Source of the DNA: Romboutsia faecis
Lineage (GTDB): Bacteria > Bacillota > Clostridia > Peptostreptococcales > Peptostreptococcaceae
Reading direction: 5' to 3'
Length of the DNA: 64,000 bases
Assembly: GCF_014323405.1 (NCBI RefSeq)
Contig: NZ_JACRWE010000007.1
Span: 61,622 to 125,621 of the forward strand
Position 1 is the first letter of the stretch. Each line of letters opens with the position of its first letter. Both the position numbers and the translations under genes were made by a program. The notes under the pieces were generated by a model. That model saw only the letters and a program-made list of their open reading frames with translations. It ran no database searches and was not told the origin of the DNA. This document shows, in pieces, positions 27,126 to 36,849 of this stretch.

Positions 27126-30100
27126 ATGTTAAATACTGAAAATGTCAAAAGAATATTAGTTGAAAAAAGACAAGGCTTTGACCTTGAAGCTAAAGCTTTA
27201 AAGAAAGATTTAGTAGAAAGTTTACACATAGATACTATAGAAGATATAAGAGTATTAAATAGATACGATATAGAAGGTATATCTGATGAAGCTTATGAGA
27301 ATGCAGCAGAAAGTATATTTTCTGAGCCAAATCTAGATGTTGTTTATCATGAAGAAATATCTAATCTAGATAAAAAAAATAAAAGAGTATTTGCGATAGA
27401 GTATTTACCAGGTCAATATGATCAAAGAGGAGACTGGGCAGCTCAATGTATACAAATAGTTAATAATGGTGTTAGACCTACTATAAATACAGCAAGAGTA
27501 TACATATTAAGTGGTAATATAACTGATGAGCAATTTGATAGAATAAAAAGCTACTGTATAAATCCAGTAGATAGTAGAGAAGCAAATTTAAATAAGCCAC
27601 AAACTTTAAAGATAGAAACTGAAATACCTACTTCAGTAGAAATATTAGATGGATTTACTGATTTAAGTAATGAAGGGTTACAAGATTTCTTAAAAACAAG
27701 AGGTCTCGCAATGACAATACTTGACTTAGAACATATTCAAAAATACTTTAGAGATACGGAAAAAAGAAATCCTACTATAACAGAAATAAAAGTGTTAGAT
27801 ACTTATTGGTCAGATCACTGTAGACATACTACTTTTATGACTGAAATAGAAGATGTTCAAATAGATGAAGGTAAGTATACAAATATAGTTAAAGAAGCTT
27901 ATGATATGTATCTTGATTCAAGAAGAAAAGTTTATGTAGATAGACAAAAAGATATATGTCTAATGGATATAGCTACTATAGCTATGAAAGAGTTAAGAAA
28001 AGATGGTAAGTTAGAAGACTTAGATGTAAGTGAAGAAATAAATGCATGTAGCATAAATGTAGATGTTGAAATAGATGGTAAAGTTGAGCAATATTTAGTA
28101 ATGTTCAAAAATGAAACACATAACCATCCAACTGAAATAGAGCCATTTGGTGGTGCAGCTACTTGCTTAGGTGGAGCTATAAGAGACCCATTATCAGGGA
28201 GAAGTTATGTATATCAAGCTATGCGTGTAACTGGAAGTGCAGATCCTAGAACGTCTTTAGAAGATACTTTACCAGGAAAGCTAATGCAAAGAAAAATAAC
28301 TACTGAAGCAGCTCATGGATACAGTTCGTATGGTAACCAAATAGGGTTAACTACAGGTCAAGTTGCTGAAGTTTATGATGAAGATTTTGTGGCTAAGAGA
28401 ATGGAAATAGGTGCAGTTATAGCAGCAGTTCCTAAAGAAAATGTAGTTAGAGAAAGACCTAAGGCAGGAGATGTTATAATACTTCTTGGTGGGAAAACAG
28501 GAAGAGATGGATGTGGAGGAGCAACAGGTTCTTCTAAAGAGCATAGTGAAGAATCTATACTTACTTGTAGTGCTGAAGTACAAAAAGGTGATGCACCTAA
28601 TGAGAGAAAGTTACAAAGATTCTTTAGGCATAAAGAAGTCGCTCAGATGATAAAGAGATGTAATGACTTTGGGGCAGGTGGAGTTTGTGTTGCTATAGGT
28701 GAGATAGCTGATAGTTTAGATATAAACTTAGACTTAGTTCCTAAAAAATATGATGGACTTGATGGAACTGAACTTGCAATATCAGAATCTCAAGAACGTA
28801 TGGCAGTTGCTATAAATAAAGAAAATAAAGATAAATTTATAGAATTAGCTAAAAAAGAAAACTTAGAAGCTACTCATGTTGCTACAGTAACTAATACAGG
28901 ATATTTAAGAATGTTTTGGAATGGAAAAGCAATAGTAGATGTTAATAGAGAATTCTTAGATACAAATGGTGTGAAACAAACTACGAAGGTTCATGTTAGT
29001 AAGGTAAATGAGGAAAAAACTTTCTTTAATTTTAATAAAGATACAAATAATAGTGGGTGTTCATCAACTGATGGAGTTTGTAGATGCAAGATATCAGAAG
29101 GTTTATTAGATATAGCTATAGCTAAAGAAGTTTCATTAAAAGACAAATTTATAGAAATTTTATCTGATTTAAATGTTTGTTCACAAAAAGGGTTAGTAGA
29201 AAAATTCGATAATACGATAGGAAGTAATACTGTACTTATGCCGTTTGGAGGTAAATACCAAAGTACACCTTCCCAAGGTATGGTTGCAAAGATACCTGTT
29301 CTTGGTGGAGAAACAGATACTTCTACAATAATGACATATGGATACAATCCTAAAATAGGAAAATGGAGTCCGTTCCATGGAGCTTTATATGCAGTAGTTG
29401 AATCTGTGTGTAAACTTGTGGCTATTGGGGGTAACTATAAGACAACAAGGCTTACTTTACAAGAATATTTTGAAAAGCTTGGGGATAACCCAACTAAGTG
29501 GGGGAAACCATTCTCTGCTTTACTTGGGGCATTCTATGCTCAAAATAAACTTGAAATACCTGCAATAGGTGGTAAGGATAGTATGTCTGGAACATTTAAA
29601 GATATAGAAGTTCCTCCAACATTAGTATCATTTGCTGTGGATACTGTGGATGCAAAACAAGTAGTATCACCAGAATTTAAGAAAATTAATTCTAAGGTAG
29701 TAATGTTATGCACAGAAAGATTAGAAAATGGTGTTGTTAACTTTGATGAATTAAAGAAAAACTTAGAGAAATTAAGGGAACTTATACACAATAATCAAGT
29801 GTTATCAACATATGCACTAGGGTTTGCAGGTTTAGGTGAAGCTATAAGTAAGATGGCTTTTGGTAATAAGATTGGATTTGAATTTAATGAAGAATCTAGT
29901 GACTTATATGAAGATGTAAATAAATTATTTGAAGCTAACTATGGAAATATAGTTATTGAATTAGCTGAAGATAATTTAAGTTTATTAAATGGATATAACT
30001 ATATTTTATTAGGTAGTACAACAGAAAGAGAAAGTATAGTTATATCAGAAGAAGAAATAGAATTAGATGAACTATACAAAGTGCATTGTGATACTTTAGA

Positions 30101-30998
30101 GTCAATATTCCCTACTAAAACTATAGACGTTGATGATAAGATAGAAACTATTAACTTTATATCAGATGGAAAAGCTAAAAAATCATCTATAAGTATAGCA
30201 TCACCTAAGGTGTTTATACCGGTATTTCCAGGAACAAACTGTGAATATGACTCAGCTAGATCATTTGAAAAAGCAGGTGCGAATGCAAGTGTAAAAGTAT
30301 TTAGAAATTTAACTTATCAAGATATAGAAGAATCTATAGACACAATAGTTAAAGAAATAAAATCTTCACAAATGATTATGATACCAGGAGGATTTAGTGC
30401 AGGAGATGAACCGGATGGATCAGCTAAATTCATAGCTACAGTATTTAGAAATGAAAGAGTGTCAGAAGCTGTAAATGAATTTTTAACTAAGCAAGATGGA
30501 CTAATGTTAGGAATTTGTAATGGGTTTCAAGCACTTATAAAACTTGGATTAGTTCCGTATGGTGAAATAATAAAACCAAGTGAAGATGCACCAACGCTTA
30601 CTTACAACAACATAGGTAGGCATCAATCTAAAATGGTTCAAACTAGAATAGCTTCTAACAAGTCTCCTTGGTTAGCAAATACAAATGTGGGAGATATTCA
30701 TAGTATAGCTATATCACATGGTGAAGGTAAATTTGTAGCTAATGAAGAAACTATGAAAATGTTGATAGAGAATGGACAAATAGCTACTCAATATGTAGAT
30801 TTCGATGGAAAAGCAACTTATGATATAGACTTTAATCCTAATGGATCTTTCTATGGTGTTGAAGGTATAACTAGTATAGATGGAAGAATACTAGGTAAGA
30901 TGGGTCACTCAGAAAGAATTGGAAATCAAGTGTGTAAGAATATATTAGGCGAAAAAGATCAAATGATATTTGAATCAGGAGTTAAATACTTTAAATAG
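27126..30998 (+). CDS. purL: Single-chain FGAM synthase (PurL with fused glutaminase)
   Basis: A 1290-residue phosphoribosylformylglycinamidine synthase. Unlike the PurS/PurL/PurQ complex of Bacillus, all parts are in one chain: an N-terminal PurS-like region, two tandem AIR-synthase-like halves (SDHCRHTTFM, FKNETHNHPTEIEPFGGAATCLGGAIRDP; later PAIGGKDSMSGTF), and a C-terminal class I amidotransferase with MIPGGFSAGDEPDGSAKF, the nucleophile Cys1131 in LGICNGFQ and SHGEGKF. The layout is that of the ~1250-1300-residue clostridial and enterobacterial-type enzymes. Start is ATG after GATGGGGGAAA. Last gene of the pur operon. Confidence 0.97.
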   Translation: MLNTENVKRILVEKRQGFDLEAKALKKDLVESLHIDTIEDIRVLNRYDIEGISDEAYENAAESIFSEPNLDVVYHEEISNLDKKNKRVFAIEYLPGQYDQRGDWAAQCIQIVNNGVRPTINTARVYILSGNITDEQFDRIKSYCINPVDSREANLNKPQTLKIETEIPTSVEILDGFTDLSNEGLQDFLKTRGLAMTILDLEHIQKYFRDTEKRNPTITEIKVLDTYWSDHCRHTTFMTEIEDVQIDEGKYTNIVKEAYDMYLDSRRKVYVDRQKDICLMDIATIAMKELRKDGKLEDLDVSEEINACSINVDVEIDGKVEQYLVMFKNETHNHPTEIEPFGGAATCLGGAIRDPLSGRSYVYQAMRVTGSADPRTSLEDTLPGKLMQRKITTEAAHGYSSYGNQIGLTTGQVAEVYDEDFVAKRMEIGAVIAAVPKENVVRERPKAGDVIILLGGKTGRDGCGGATGSSKEHSEESILTCSAEVQKGDAPNERKLQRFFRHKEVAQMIKRCNDFGAGGVCVAIGEIADSLDINLDLVPKKYDGLDGTELAISESQERMAVAINKENKDKFIELAKKENLEATHVATVTNTGYLRMFWNGKAIVDVNREFLDTNGVKQTTKVHVSKVNEEKTFFNFNKDTNNSGCSSTDGVCRCKISEGLLDIAIAKEVSLKDKFIEILSDLNVCSQKGLVEKFDNTIGSNTVLMPFGGKYQSTPSQGMVAKIPVLGGETDTSTIMTYGYNPKIGKWSPFHGALYAVVESVCKLVAIGGNYKTTRLTLQEYFEKLGDNPTKWGKPFSALLGAFYAQNKLEIPAIGGKDSMSGTFKDIEVPPTLVSFAVDTVDAKQVVSPEFKKINSKVVMLCTERLENGVVNFDELKKNLEKLRELIHNNQVLSTYALGFAGLGEAISKMAFGNKIGFEFNEESSDLYEDVNKLFEANYGNIVIELAEDNLSLLNGYNYILLGSTTERESIVISEEEIELDELYKVHCDTLESIFPTKTIDVDDKIETINFISDGKAKKSSISIASPKVFIPVFPGTNCEYDSARSFEKAGANASVKVFRNLTYQDIEESIDTIVKEIKSSQMIMIPGGFSAGDEPDGSAKFIATVFRNERVSEAVNEFLTKQDGLMLGICNGFQALIKLGLVPYGEIIKPSEDAPTLTYNNIGRHQSKMVQTRIASNKSPWLANTNVGDIHSIAISHGEGKFVANEETMKMLIENGQIATQYVDFDGKATYDIDFNPNGSFYGVEGITSIDGRILGKMGHSERIGNQVCKNILGEKDQMIFESGVKYFK

Positions 30999-31002
30999 AA
31001 TC

Positions 31003-31034
31003 AAGAGCTGCCATTTGGTGGCTCTTATTTTATT
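31003..31034 (+). terminator. Terminator of the pur operon
   Basis: AAGAGCTGCCA pairs with TGGTGGCTCTT (two G-U pairs) around TT, followed by ATTTTATT. Confidence 0.8.
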
Positions 31035-31079
31035 GATAAAAATCACTTGTATATAAAATAAAATTTTTATAATAAACTC

Positions 31080-31106
31080 TTAGCACTCAATGCTTGACAG
31101 TGCTAA
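31080..31106 (+). promoter_or_regulatory. CIRCE operator (HrcA site) of hsp20
   Basis: TTAGCACTC, nine bases, CAGTGCTAA: the CIRCE consensus TTAGCACTC-N9-GAGTGCTAA with one mismatch. It overlaps the -35 box at 31094-31099, as expected for repression by HrcA. Confidence 0.92.
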
Positions 31107-31121
31107 CAAAAGTGTTATAAT
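31094..31121 (+). promoter_or_regulatory. Sigma-A promoter of hsp20
   Basis: -35 TTGACA (31094-31099), 16-base spacer, -10 TATAAT (31116-31121), both consensus boxes, embedded in and next to the CIRCE element. Confidence 0.88.
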
Positions 31122-31146
31122 TAAAGTTGTAAGGAAGGTGATATAC

Positions 31147-31581
31147 ATGAAATTAGTACCTAGAAGAAATAGAGGATATTTATTTAGTGATAGTTTTTTT
31201 GATGATCTATTCGAAGATGAATTTTTCAAACCAATGAATTATCAAAACATGATGAAAGCTGATATTCAAGATCAAGGTAAAAATTATATTGTAGACATGG
31301 ACTTACCTGGATTTAAAAAGGAAGATATAAGAATATCTTTAGAAAATGGTTATTTAACAGTTAATGCATCAAAAGATGAATCAACAGAAGAAAAAAATGA
31401 AGAAAAAAACTATATTCACAGAGAAAGATATACAGGACAATGTTCACGTAGTTTCTATGTAGGAGATAGTATAAAAGAGGAAGATATAAAAGCTAAATAT
31501 ATTGATGGTATATTACAAATAATAGTTCCTAAATCTAATGTGAGAGAAATAGAGCCTAAAAAATATATATCAATAGATTAA
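31147..31581 (+). CDS. Hsp20 / alpha-crystallin family small heat-shock protein
   Basis: A 144-residue holdase chaperone that binds unfolding proteins without ATP. After a Phe/Asp-rich N-terminal arm (LFSDSFFDDLFEDEFF) comes the alpha-crystallin domain: YIVDMDLPGFKKEDIRISLENGYLTV, then RERYTGQCSRSFYVGDSIKEEDIKAKYIDGILQIIVPK. The start is the ATG at 31147 with AAGGAAGG before it; a longer frame would begin inside the CIRCE/promoter region and is rejected. Control by HrcA is indicated by the CIRCE operator. It is close to htpG, another heat-shock gene. Confidence 0.95.
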   Translation: MKLVPRRNRGYLFSDSFFDDLFEDEFFKPMNYQNMMKADIQDQGKNYIVDMDLPGFKKEDIRISLENGYLTVNASKDESTEEKNEEKNYIHRERYTGQCSRSFYVGDSIKEEDIKAKYIDGILQIIVPKSNVREIEPKKYISID

Positions 31582-31626
31582 AAATAATATGATAGATAAT
31601 TATTAAAATTTAAAGTATAGCAAAAT

Positions 31627-31722
31627 AAATTTATAGGATATCAAGGTTAAGGCTAAGATATATGAGTTAATCGTAATTTATATATTTTATCCTTGCCTAT
31701 AGATATACTATAAATTTTTGAT
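31627..31722 (+). other. Imperfect long hairpin between hsp20 and htpG
   Basis: AAATTTATAGGATATC and, about 60 bases later, GATATACTATAAATTT form an imperfect inverted repeat, followed by TTGATTTTAT. It may be a weak terminator or an RNA-stabilising structure; I found no CIRCE copy before htpG. Confidence 0.35.
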
Positions 31723-31762
31723 TTTATAAACTAAATGATATTATCAAAAGGAGGTAGTACTA

Positions 31763-33637
31763 GTGCCAGTACAAAAAGGTAGCATATCAATACATACAGA
31801 GAATATTTTTCCTATAATAAAAAAGTGGTTATATTCTGATAAAGATATATTTATAAGGGAGCTTATAAGTAATGGTTGTGATGCAGTAAGTAAGTATAAG
31901 AGATTAGTTTCGTTGGGAGAAGCTAATTATAATGGGGAAAATAAGTATAAGATAACTGTATCAATAAACAAAGAGGAAGGAACTCTATGCTTTACTGACA
32001 ATGGTATAGGTATGACAGAAGAAGAAATTGAAAAATATATAAATCAAGTTGCTTTTTCTGGAGCAGAAGATTTCTTTAATAAATATAAAGATAAGATGGA
32101 AGAAGCTAATGATATAATAGGCCATTTTGGTCTAGGATTTTACTCTTCGTTTATGGTATCTAAAAAAGTACAAATAGACACGATGTCTTATATAGAAAAT
32201 GCAGAACCAGTTAGGTGGGTATCAGAAGATGGCCTTGAGTATGAAATATCTAAATCTGATTATAGAACAGAAAGAGGTACAAGCATAACACTATACTTAG
32301 ATGATGATAGTAAGGAATTTTTAAATGAGTATGATGTAAGAACTGTGATAGAGAAATACTGTTCATTCTTACCAGTTGAAATATATTTAGAAACTTCTGA
32401 TAAGAAAGATGGAAATGATAATAATGAAGTTGATATAAAGCCTTTAAATGATGTTAACCCACTATGGTTAAAATCACCTAAGGATTGTACAGATGAAGAA
32501 TATAAAGAGTTTTATAGAAAAGTATTTAATTCTTTTGATGAGCCATTATTCTGGATTCATTTAAATGTAGACTATCCATTTAATTTAAAAGGGATATTAT
32601 ACTTCCCAAAATTAAATAATGAATTTGAGCTAGTTGAAGGAAAGGTTAAACTTTATAATAACCAAGTATTCGTAGCGGATAATATAAAAGAAGTTATACC
32701 AGAATTCTTATTATTACTTAAAGGTGTAATAGACTGTCCAGATTTACCTTTAAATGTATCTAGAAGTTTTTTACAAAATGATAGAGATGTAAGTAAAATA
32801 TCTAAACATATAGTTAAAAAAGTAGCTGATAAATTAAAATCTTTATTTAAAAATGAAAGAGAAGAATATAATAAATTCTGGGATGATATCCAAGTATTTA
32901 TAAAATTCGGATGCTTAAAAGATGAAGGTTTCTACGATAAAATAAAAGATTATATACTATTTAAAGATATAGATGGAAATCATATTACTTTAAGTGATTA
33001 TAAAGAATCCTCAAAAGGAAAACATGAGAATAAAGTGTTTTATATAAGTGATGAAAAACAACAATCTCAATATATAAAATTATTTAAAGACTATGGATTA
33101 AACGCAGTAGTATTAGATTCAAGTATAGACAATCATTTTATTTCACTTATGGAGTATAAAGAAGCAGGTACTAGCTTTAATAGAATAGACTCAGATATAT
33201 CGAGTGTATTAAAAAATAAAGAAGAATCTAGTATATCAGATGAAGATAAAAATCAATTGAAGGATTTATTTAAAAATATATCAGGAGATAAAATAAAAGA
33301 GTATTCTGTTGAAAGTTTAAAAAATGAAGAAATACCAGCTATGATACTAGTATCAGAACATACAAGACGAATGATGGAGATGCAATCTAGATTTTCAGGT
33401 ATGGATTTAGGAATGGGTCTTCAAGAAGAAAAAACTCTTGTTATAAATGAAAAGAATCCTATAATACAAAAAATACTATCATTAAAAGATAATAAGGAAA
33501 AGAAAGAAAATATAAACTTAATATGTAATCAAATAATAGATTTAGCGTTATTATCAAATAAAGAATTAAAGCCAGAAGAGCTAGAGGAATTCATACAAAG
33601 AAGTAATAAGCTTATGGGAATGGTAATTTCTTTATAG
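31763..33637 (+). CDS. htpG: Hsp90-family chaperone HtpG
   Basis: A 624-residue ATP-dependent chaperone. The N-terminal ATPase (Bergerat) fold shows IRELISNGCDAVSKYK, TDNGIGMT and GHFGLGFYSSFMVS. The usual ISNASDA is replaced by ISNGCDA, a variant I associate with a clostridial branch. The middle domain has LPLNVSRSFLQNDRDV with the catalytic arginine region. The start is GTG with AAAGGAGGTAGTA before it, giving the expected MPVQKGSISIHTENIFP opening. It ends at a terminator hairpin. Confidence 0.96.
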   Translation: MPVQKGSISIHTENIFPIIKKWLYSDKDIFIRELISNGCDAVSKYKRLVSLGEANYNGENKYKITVSINKEEGTLCFTDNGIGMTEEEIEKYINQVAFSGAEDFFNKYKDKMEEANDIIGHFGLGFYSSFMVSKKVQIDTMSYIENAEPVRWVSEDGLEYEISKSDYRTERGTSITLYLDDDSKEFLNEYDVRTVIEKYCSFLPVEIYLETSDKKDGNDNNEVDIKPLNDVNPLWLKSPKDCTDEEYKEFYRKVFNSFDEPLFWIHLNVDYPFNLKGILYFPKLNNEFELVEGKVKLYNNQVFVADNIKEVIPEFLLLLKGVIDCPDLPLNVSRSFLQNDRDVSKISKHIVKKVADKLKSLFKNEREEYNKFWDDIQVFIKFGCLKDEGFYDKIKDYILFKDIDGNHITLSDYKESSKGKHENKVFYISDEKQQSQYIKLFKDYGLNAVVLDSSIDNHFISLMEYKEAGTSFNRIDSDISSVLKNKEESSISDEDKNQLKDLFKNISGDKIKEYSVESLKNEEIPAMILVSEHTRRMMEMQSRFSGMDLGMGLQEEKTLVINEKNPIIQKILSLKDNKEKKENINLICNQIIDLALLSNKELKPEELEEFIQRSNKLMGMVISL

Positions 33638-33651
33638 AGTAAACTAATTAG

Positions 33652-33707
33652 AAATAGGCTAATTTCAACTAACAAATAAGTCAAGTTTGAAATAGCCTAT
33701 TTTTATA
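33652..33707 (+). terminator. Terminator between htpG and the OFA transporter gene
   Basis: AAATAGGCTAATTTCAA pairs with TTTGAAATAGCCTATTT with one bulge, followed by TTTATATT. Probably serves htpG and, from the other side, the convergent MFS gene. Confidence 0.8.
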
Positions 33708-33721
33708 TTATTTATATAGTA

Positions 33722-35029
33722 CTAATGTATTCTTTTTGTTTCGAATACATTGTTTTCTTTATTTATTTTTAATATAGAAACACAAGCAATTAGTAAACCT
33801 ACATAAGCAATTATAGAGTAGATTATAGTAGAAATCCAGGCAATATTCCATCCGAATTTATCTAATGTTACACCAAATATTGGAGTACCAATGGCAAAAC
33901 CTAAAGCAAAGAATAATTGTATTAAACCAAGTATAGCACCATATTCTCTATCACCGAAAAGTGAACTTGTCATATATGATGGTCCCATAACATATGAAAA
34001 CATTGATACACCAAACAATAATGTGAATAAGTATCCTAATGCATTTATTTGGCCTATAAATAGTAAGCATAATCCTGATATGACAACTAATATACCTGAA
34101 AGACCAAATGATTGCGCTAATCCTAGTTTATCAAATAAAACACCACCAAATAGGTTACCAAATATTGAGAAGAATCCAAATAGAGCTGCTAAAGTAGCTG
34201 CTGATATTAACAATACTCCTGAAGATTCTAAACTTTGGAAGTAAGCTATAAATTGTAGGGCCATTCCGCTTACATAGAATCCTATAAAGATAAACGATAT
34301 ACCTATTAACCAGAATTGAGGCATTTTAGTTACTTCACCAACCTTGTAACCCCAACTTACGTGATGAGCAACATCTTCTTGGCCTTTTAGTTTTTTAGGT
34401 ACGTTGGCTGCTAATTCAGCATCTGATTTTGGCATTCTTATAAAGAATATTGATATTAGTAGTGATGCAACTAATGCGATAAGACCAAATCTTAAATAAG
34501 CTCCTCTATATCCTATATTTGGATCAGCTAACCATTTACCAGCTAAAATTTGAAGAAATATATTTCCTATACCACCACCAGAGTATGCAATACCCATAGC
34601 AGTACCTTTATTAACTTTAAACCAAGCATTTATAAGAGTAGGAACCCCTATAGCAGAGACAGTCGCATTTCCCAGTTGAACTATGGCAGCTATTGCATAA
34701 TAAGCATATAAGTTATTTCCAGCAAAAGAATATGCCATAAATCCACCGCCAAGTAATATGGAACCTATTATGAACAATAGTTTAGCATTCATTGTAGAAA
34801 ACAATTTCCCTATAAAAGGAGAACAAATTGCAGATACAAAGGTACCTATAGTGAATATTAATGTAAATGAAGCGAAGCTAAAACCTTCAGCATTTACAAC
34901 ATAGTTTGTAAATGCTGGTGGTAAATTAGCTGCAACTCCAAATGGTATAGCTTGGATAAGTAAACATGCTATAACAATTACCCAACCATAAAAAAATTTA
35001 TTTTGTTTACCGTTATCAGGTGTACTCAT
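33722..35029 (-). CDS. OFA-family MFS transporter (paralogue 1 of 4)
   Basis: A 435-residue, 12-helix major facilitator of the oxalate/formate antiporter (OFA) group. The N-terminus KFFYGWVIVIACLLIQAIPFGVAANL is the family signature and recurs in the three paralogues in this window. Also typical are GGGIGNIFLQ and FDKLG. Relatives exchange or import small carboxylates such as oxalate, formate, lactate or pyruvate; the true substrate is unknown. Start is ATG with AGGAGGAAAT upstream. It is divergent from an AGCS-type symporter, across a 430-base space with AGTGCAAAAT repeats. Confidence 0.88.
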   Translation of the reverse strand: MSTPDNGKQNKFFYGWVIVIACLLIQAIPFGVAANLPPAFTNYVVNAEGFSFASFTLIFTIGTFVSAICSPFIGKLFSTMNAKLLFIIGSILLGGGFMAYSFAGNNLYAYYAIAAIVQLGNATVSAIGVPTLINAWFKVNKGTAMGIAYSGGGIGNIFLQILAGKWLADPNIGYRGAYLRFGLIALVASLLISIFFIRMPKSDAELAANVPKKLKGQEDVAHHVSWGYKVGEVTKMPQFWLIGISFIFIGFYVSGMALQFIAYFQSLESSGVLLISAATLAALFGFFSIFGNLFGGVLFDKLGLAQSFGLSGILVVISGLCLLFIGQINALGYLFTLLFGVSMFSYVMGPSYMTSSLFGDREYGAILGLIQLFFALGFAIGTPIFGVTLDKFGWNIAWISTIIYSIIAYVGLLIACVSILKINKENNVFETKRIH

Positions 35030-35460
35030 AACCTAATTTCCTCCTTATTTTTTATATAATCTTTTGTAAAAGTGCAAAATATAATTTTAAGTGCAGTAAT
35101 AAGTTTTGCATAATTAATTCAAAAAATACATTATTAGAAATATTAATGCTATTCGAATATATTTTAGATATAGATAAAAGCATGCAAAACAATAATTATA
35201 TAAATTTTTAATATGATTATATTTAGCAATACTTAATAAAAAAATGTATTAATATATAAAAAAATATTAAAAACTAGATTTTTATAAGATTTTGCACTAA
35301 AATTTTATTATTTTACAGTTTAGTTAGTTATAGTGAATAAAAAGTATATAATGAGGAAAATTAAAGTCATACATTTAGTGATGCATATAAAAAATAGTAA
35401 AATATTAATGATTTATAAATCTAATATATTAAAAGGATAATTAGTTAAGGAGGTTAGTTA
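35030..35460. promoter_or_regulatory. Divergent control region with AGTGCAAAAT repeats
   Basis: Very AT-rich. AGTGCAAAAT occurs at 35071-35080 and inverted at 35289-35298, AGTGCA also at 35090-35095, and ATGCAAAAC occurs at 35178-35186 and inverted at 35100-35108 region. These look like operator half-sites for a regulator of both flanking genes. I could not assign clear sigma-A promoters. Confidence 0.4.
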
Positions 35461-36810
35461 ATGAGTGAATTACTAGTTAACTTAGAGCATATTATAACCG
35501 CAATATCTGATTTTATTTGGCCTATATTCTTACCATTTATATTGGTAATTGGAGCTATAACATCAGTAAGAACTATTTTTATAATACAAAATCAAACTAC
35601 AATGCCATCGAGATTAAAGTTAAAAAATGTAATAGGTCCAGCATCTATATCTTTAGGTGCTATGATAGGAACTGGAGCAATTATAGGTGTCTTAGGAGCA
35701 TTGTCTAAGTTATATGCATCAGGACAACGAAATATAGAAGCTATGGCTATATGGGCATTAATAGGTTCTATTATAATGATACCTGTTTCATATTCAGAAA
35801 CTTTAAATTCTAAGATTATGAAAAAAATGCCTAAAGAATATATATCTATGTTGATTTCACCTTTTTTCGGTAAATTGTATGCAATATGTTTTGTTATACT
35901 AGCTGTTTTTGGTTTTGGAGGATTTCAATTTAGTGGAATAGATTCTGTTTCCTCCATATTAATTAATAAATTTGGTGTAATGGAATTTTCTTTGATTCAG
36001 AGATACTTATTCATAGTGGTTCCGGTTATAGCAATTGTTTCAATATTAGTACTATCTAAAAAACATGAACTATTTATTAATGCTATGACCTATATGATAG
36101 GAACAGCCATAATAGGATATTTTTTATTCTTTACCATATTTTTAATAAAAACTGCTTCGTATGTGCCGATATATTTTAGTAGTATGATTGAAGGGATAAA
36201 AAACCCTATAAACGCAATGATAGGAGTTCCGATGGGATTTATATTGGGTCTTCAAAAAGTTTTGCAAACTGCAGAAACTGGTTTAGGAGCTCTTGCTATG
36301 GCTGTACAAGAATCTGATTCAGAACCTAGAGAGGCAGCTATGATATCTCTAATACCAACGACTGTTACAGTTGTAATATCTATAGTGGTTACTTCATATA
36401 TAGCATCATATGGCATATATTCTGGAATAATCGTATACCCTGCAGATGCAGTTACTAGATTAGCTCAATATTTTTCAACTGCTGAAAATGTAACGGGAAT
36501 ATTTGGATTAGTGATATTATCAGCGTTTACTGTATTATCAGCATTAACAACAATATTAGGGTCTTATTATTATACGACTAAATTATTCAAGGATAATAGT
36601 ATAAATAGAAATATATCAATATATCTATTTCTAGTAATACTAGCAGGTACTTTAGCAGTGTTTGGAGCTGATGTTGTATTTGAATCCGTTGATTTACTAT
36701 TATTTATTCTTTGTGGAATAAATGTAACGGCATTAACCATATTTACAATAAATAAATGGAAAGATTATAGAGATATAAACTTGCAACAAGATAGAAGAAA
36801 AATTTTATAA
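35461..36810 (+). CDS. AGCS-type amino-acid:cation symporter (paralogue 1 of 2)
   Basis: A 449-residue protein with about 10-11 membrane helices. GPASISLGAMIGTGAIIGVLGAL and QTAETGLGALAMAVQESDSEPREAA are divergent versions of the sodium:alanine symporter (AGCS) motifs, so it probably takes up alanine, glycine or a related compound with Na+ or H+. The end of helix 10, FVLSALTTILGSYYY-like FTVLSALTTILGSYYYTTK, also fits. Start is ATG after AAGGAGGTTAG. It is very similar in plan to the symporter at 44.2 kb. It is divergent from one OFA transporter and convergent with another. Confidence 0.78.
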   Translation: MSELLVNLEHIITAISDFIWPIFLPFILVIGAITSVRTIFIIQNQTTMPSRLKLKNVIGPASISLGAMIGTGAIIGVLGALSKLYASGQRNIEAMAIWALIGSIIMIPVSYSETLNSKIMKKMPKEYISMLISPFFGKLYAICFVILAVFGFGGFQFSGIDSVSSILINKFGVMEFSLIQRYLFIVVPVIAIVSILVLSKKHELFINAMTYMIGTAIIGYFLFFTIFLIKTASYVPIYFSSMIEGIKNPINAMIGVPMGFILGLQKVLQTAETGLGALAMAVQESDSEPREAAMISLIPTTVTVVISIVVTSYIASYGIYSGIIVYPADAVTRLAQYFSTAENVTGIFGLVILSAFTVLSALTTILGSYYYTTKLFKDNSINRNISIYLFLVILAGTLAVFGADVVFESVDLLLFILCGINVTALTIFTINKWKDYRDINLQQDRRKIL

Positions 36811-36813
36811 AAG

Positions 36814-36848
36814 AAAAAACCTACACTATTAAGTGTAGGTTTTTATAT
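36814..36848. terminator. Bidirectional terminator
   Basis: AAAACCTACACT pairs with AGTGTAGGTTTT around ATTA, with A-run and T-run flanks, between convergent genes. The CCTACACT stem is the same as in the terminator at 40.57 kb. Confidence 0.92.
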
Positions 36849-36849
36849 A

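Noticed and set aside
31090..31146. Longer start for hsp20
   Set aside because: It would place the start codon inside the CIRCE element and upstream of the -10 box.
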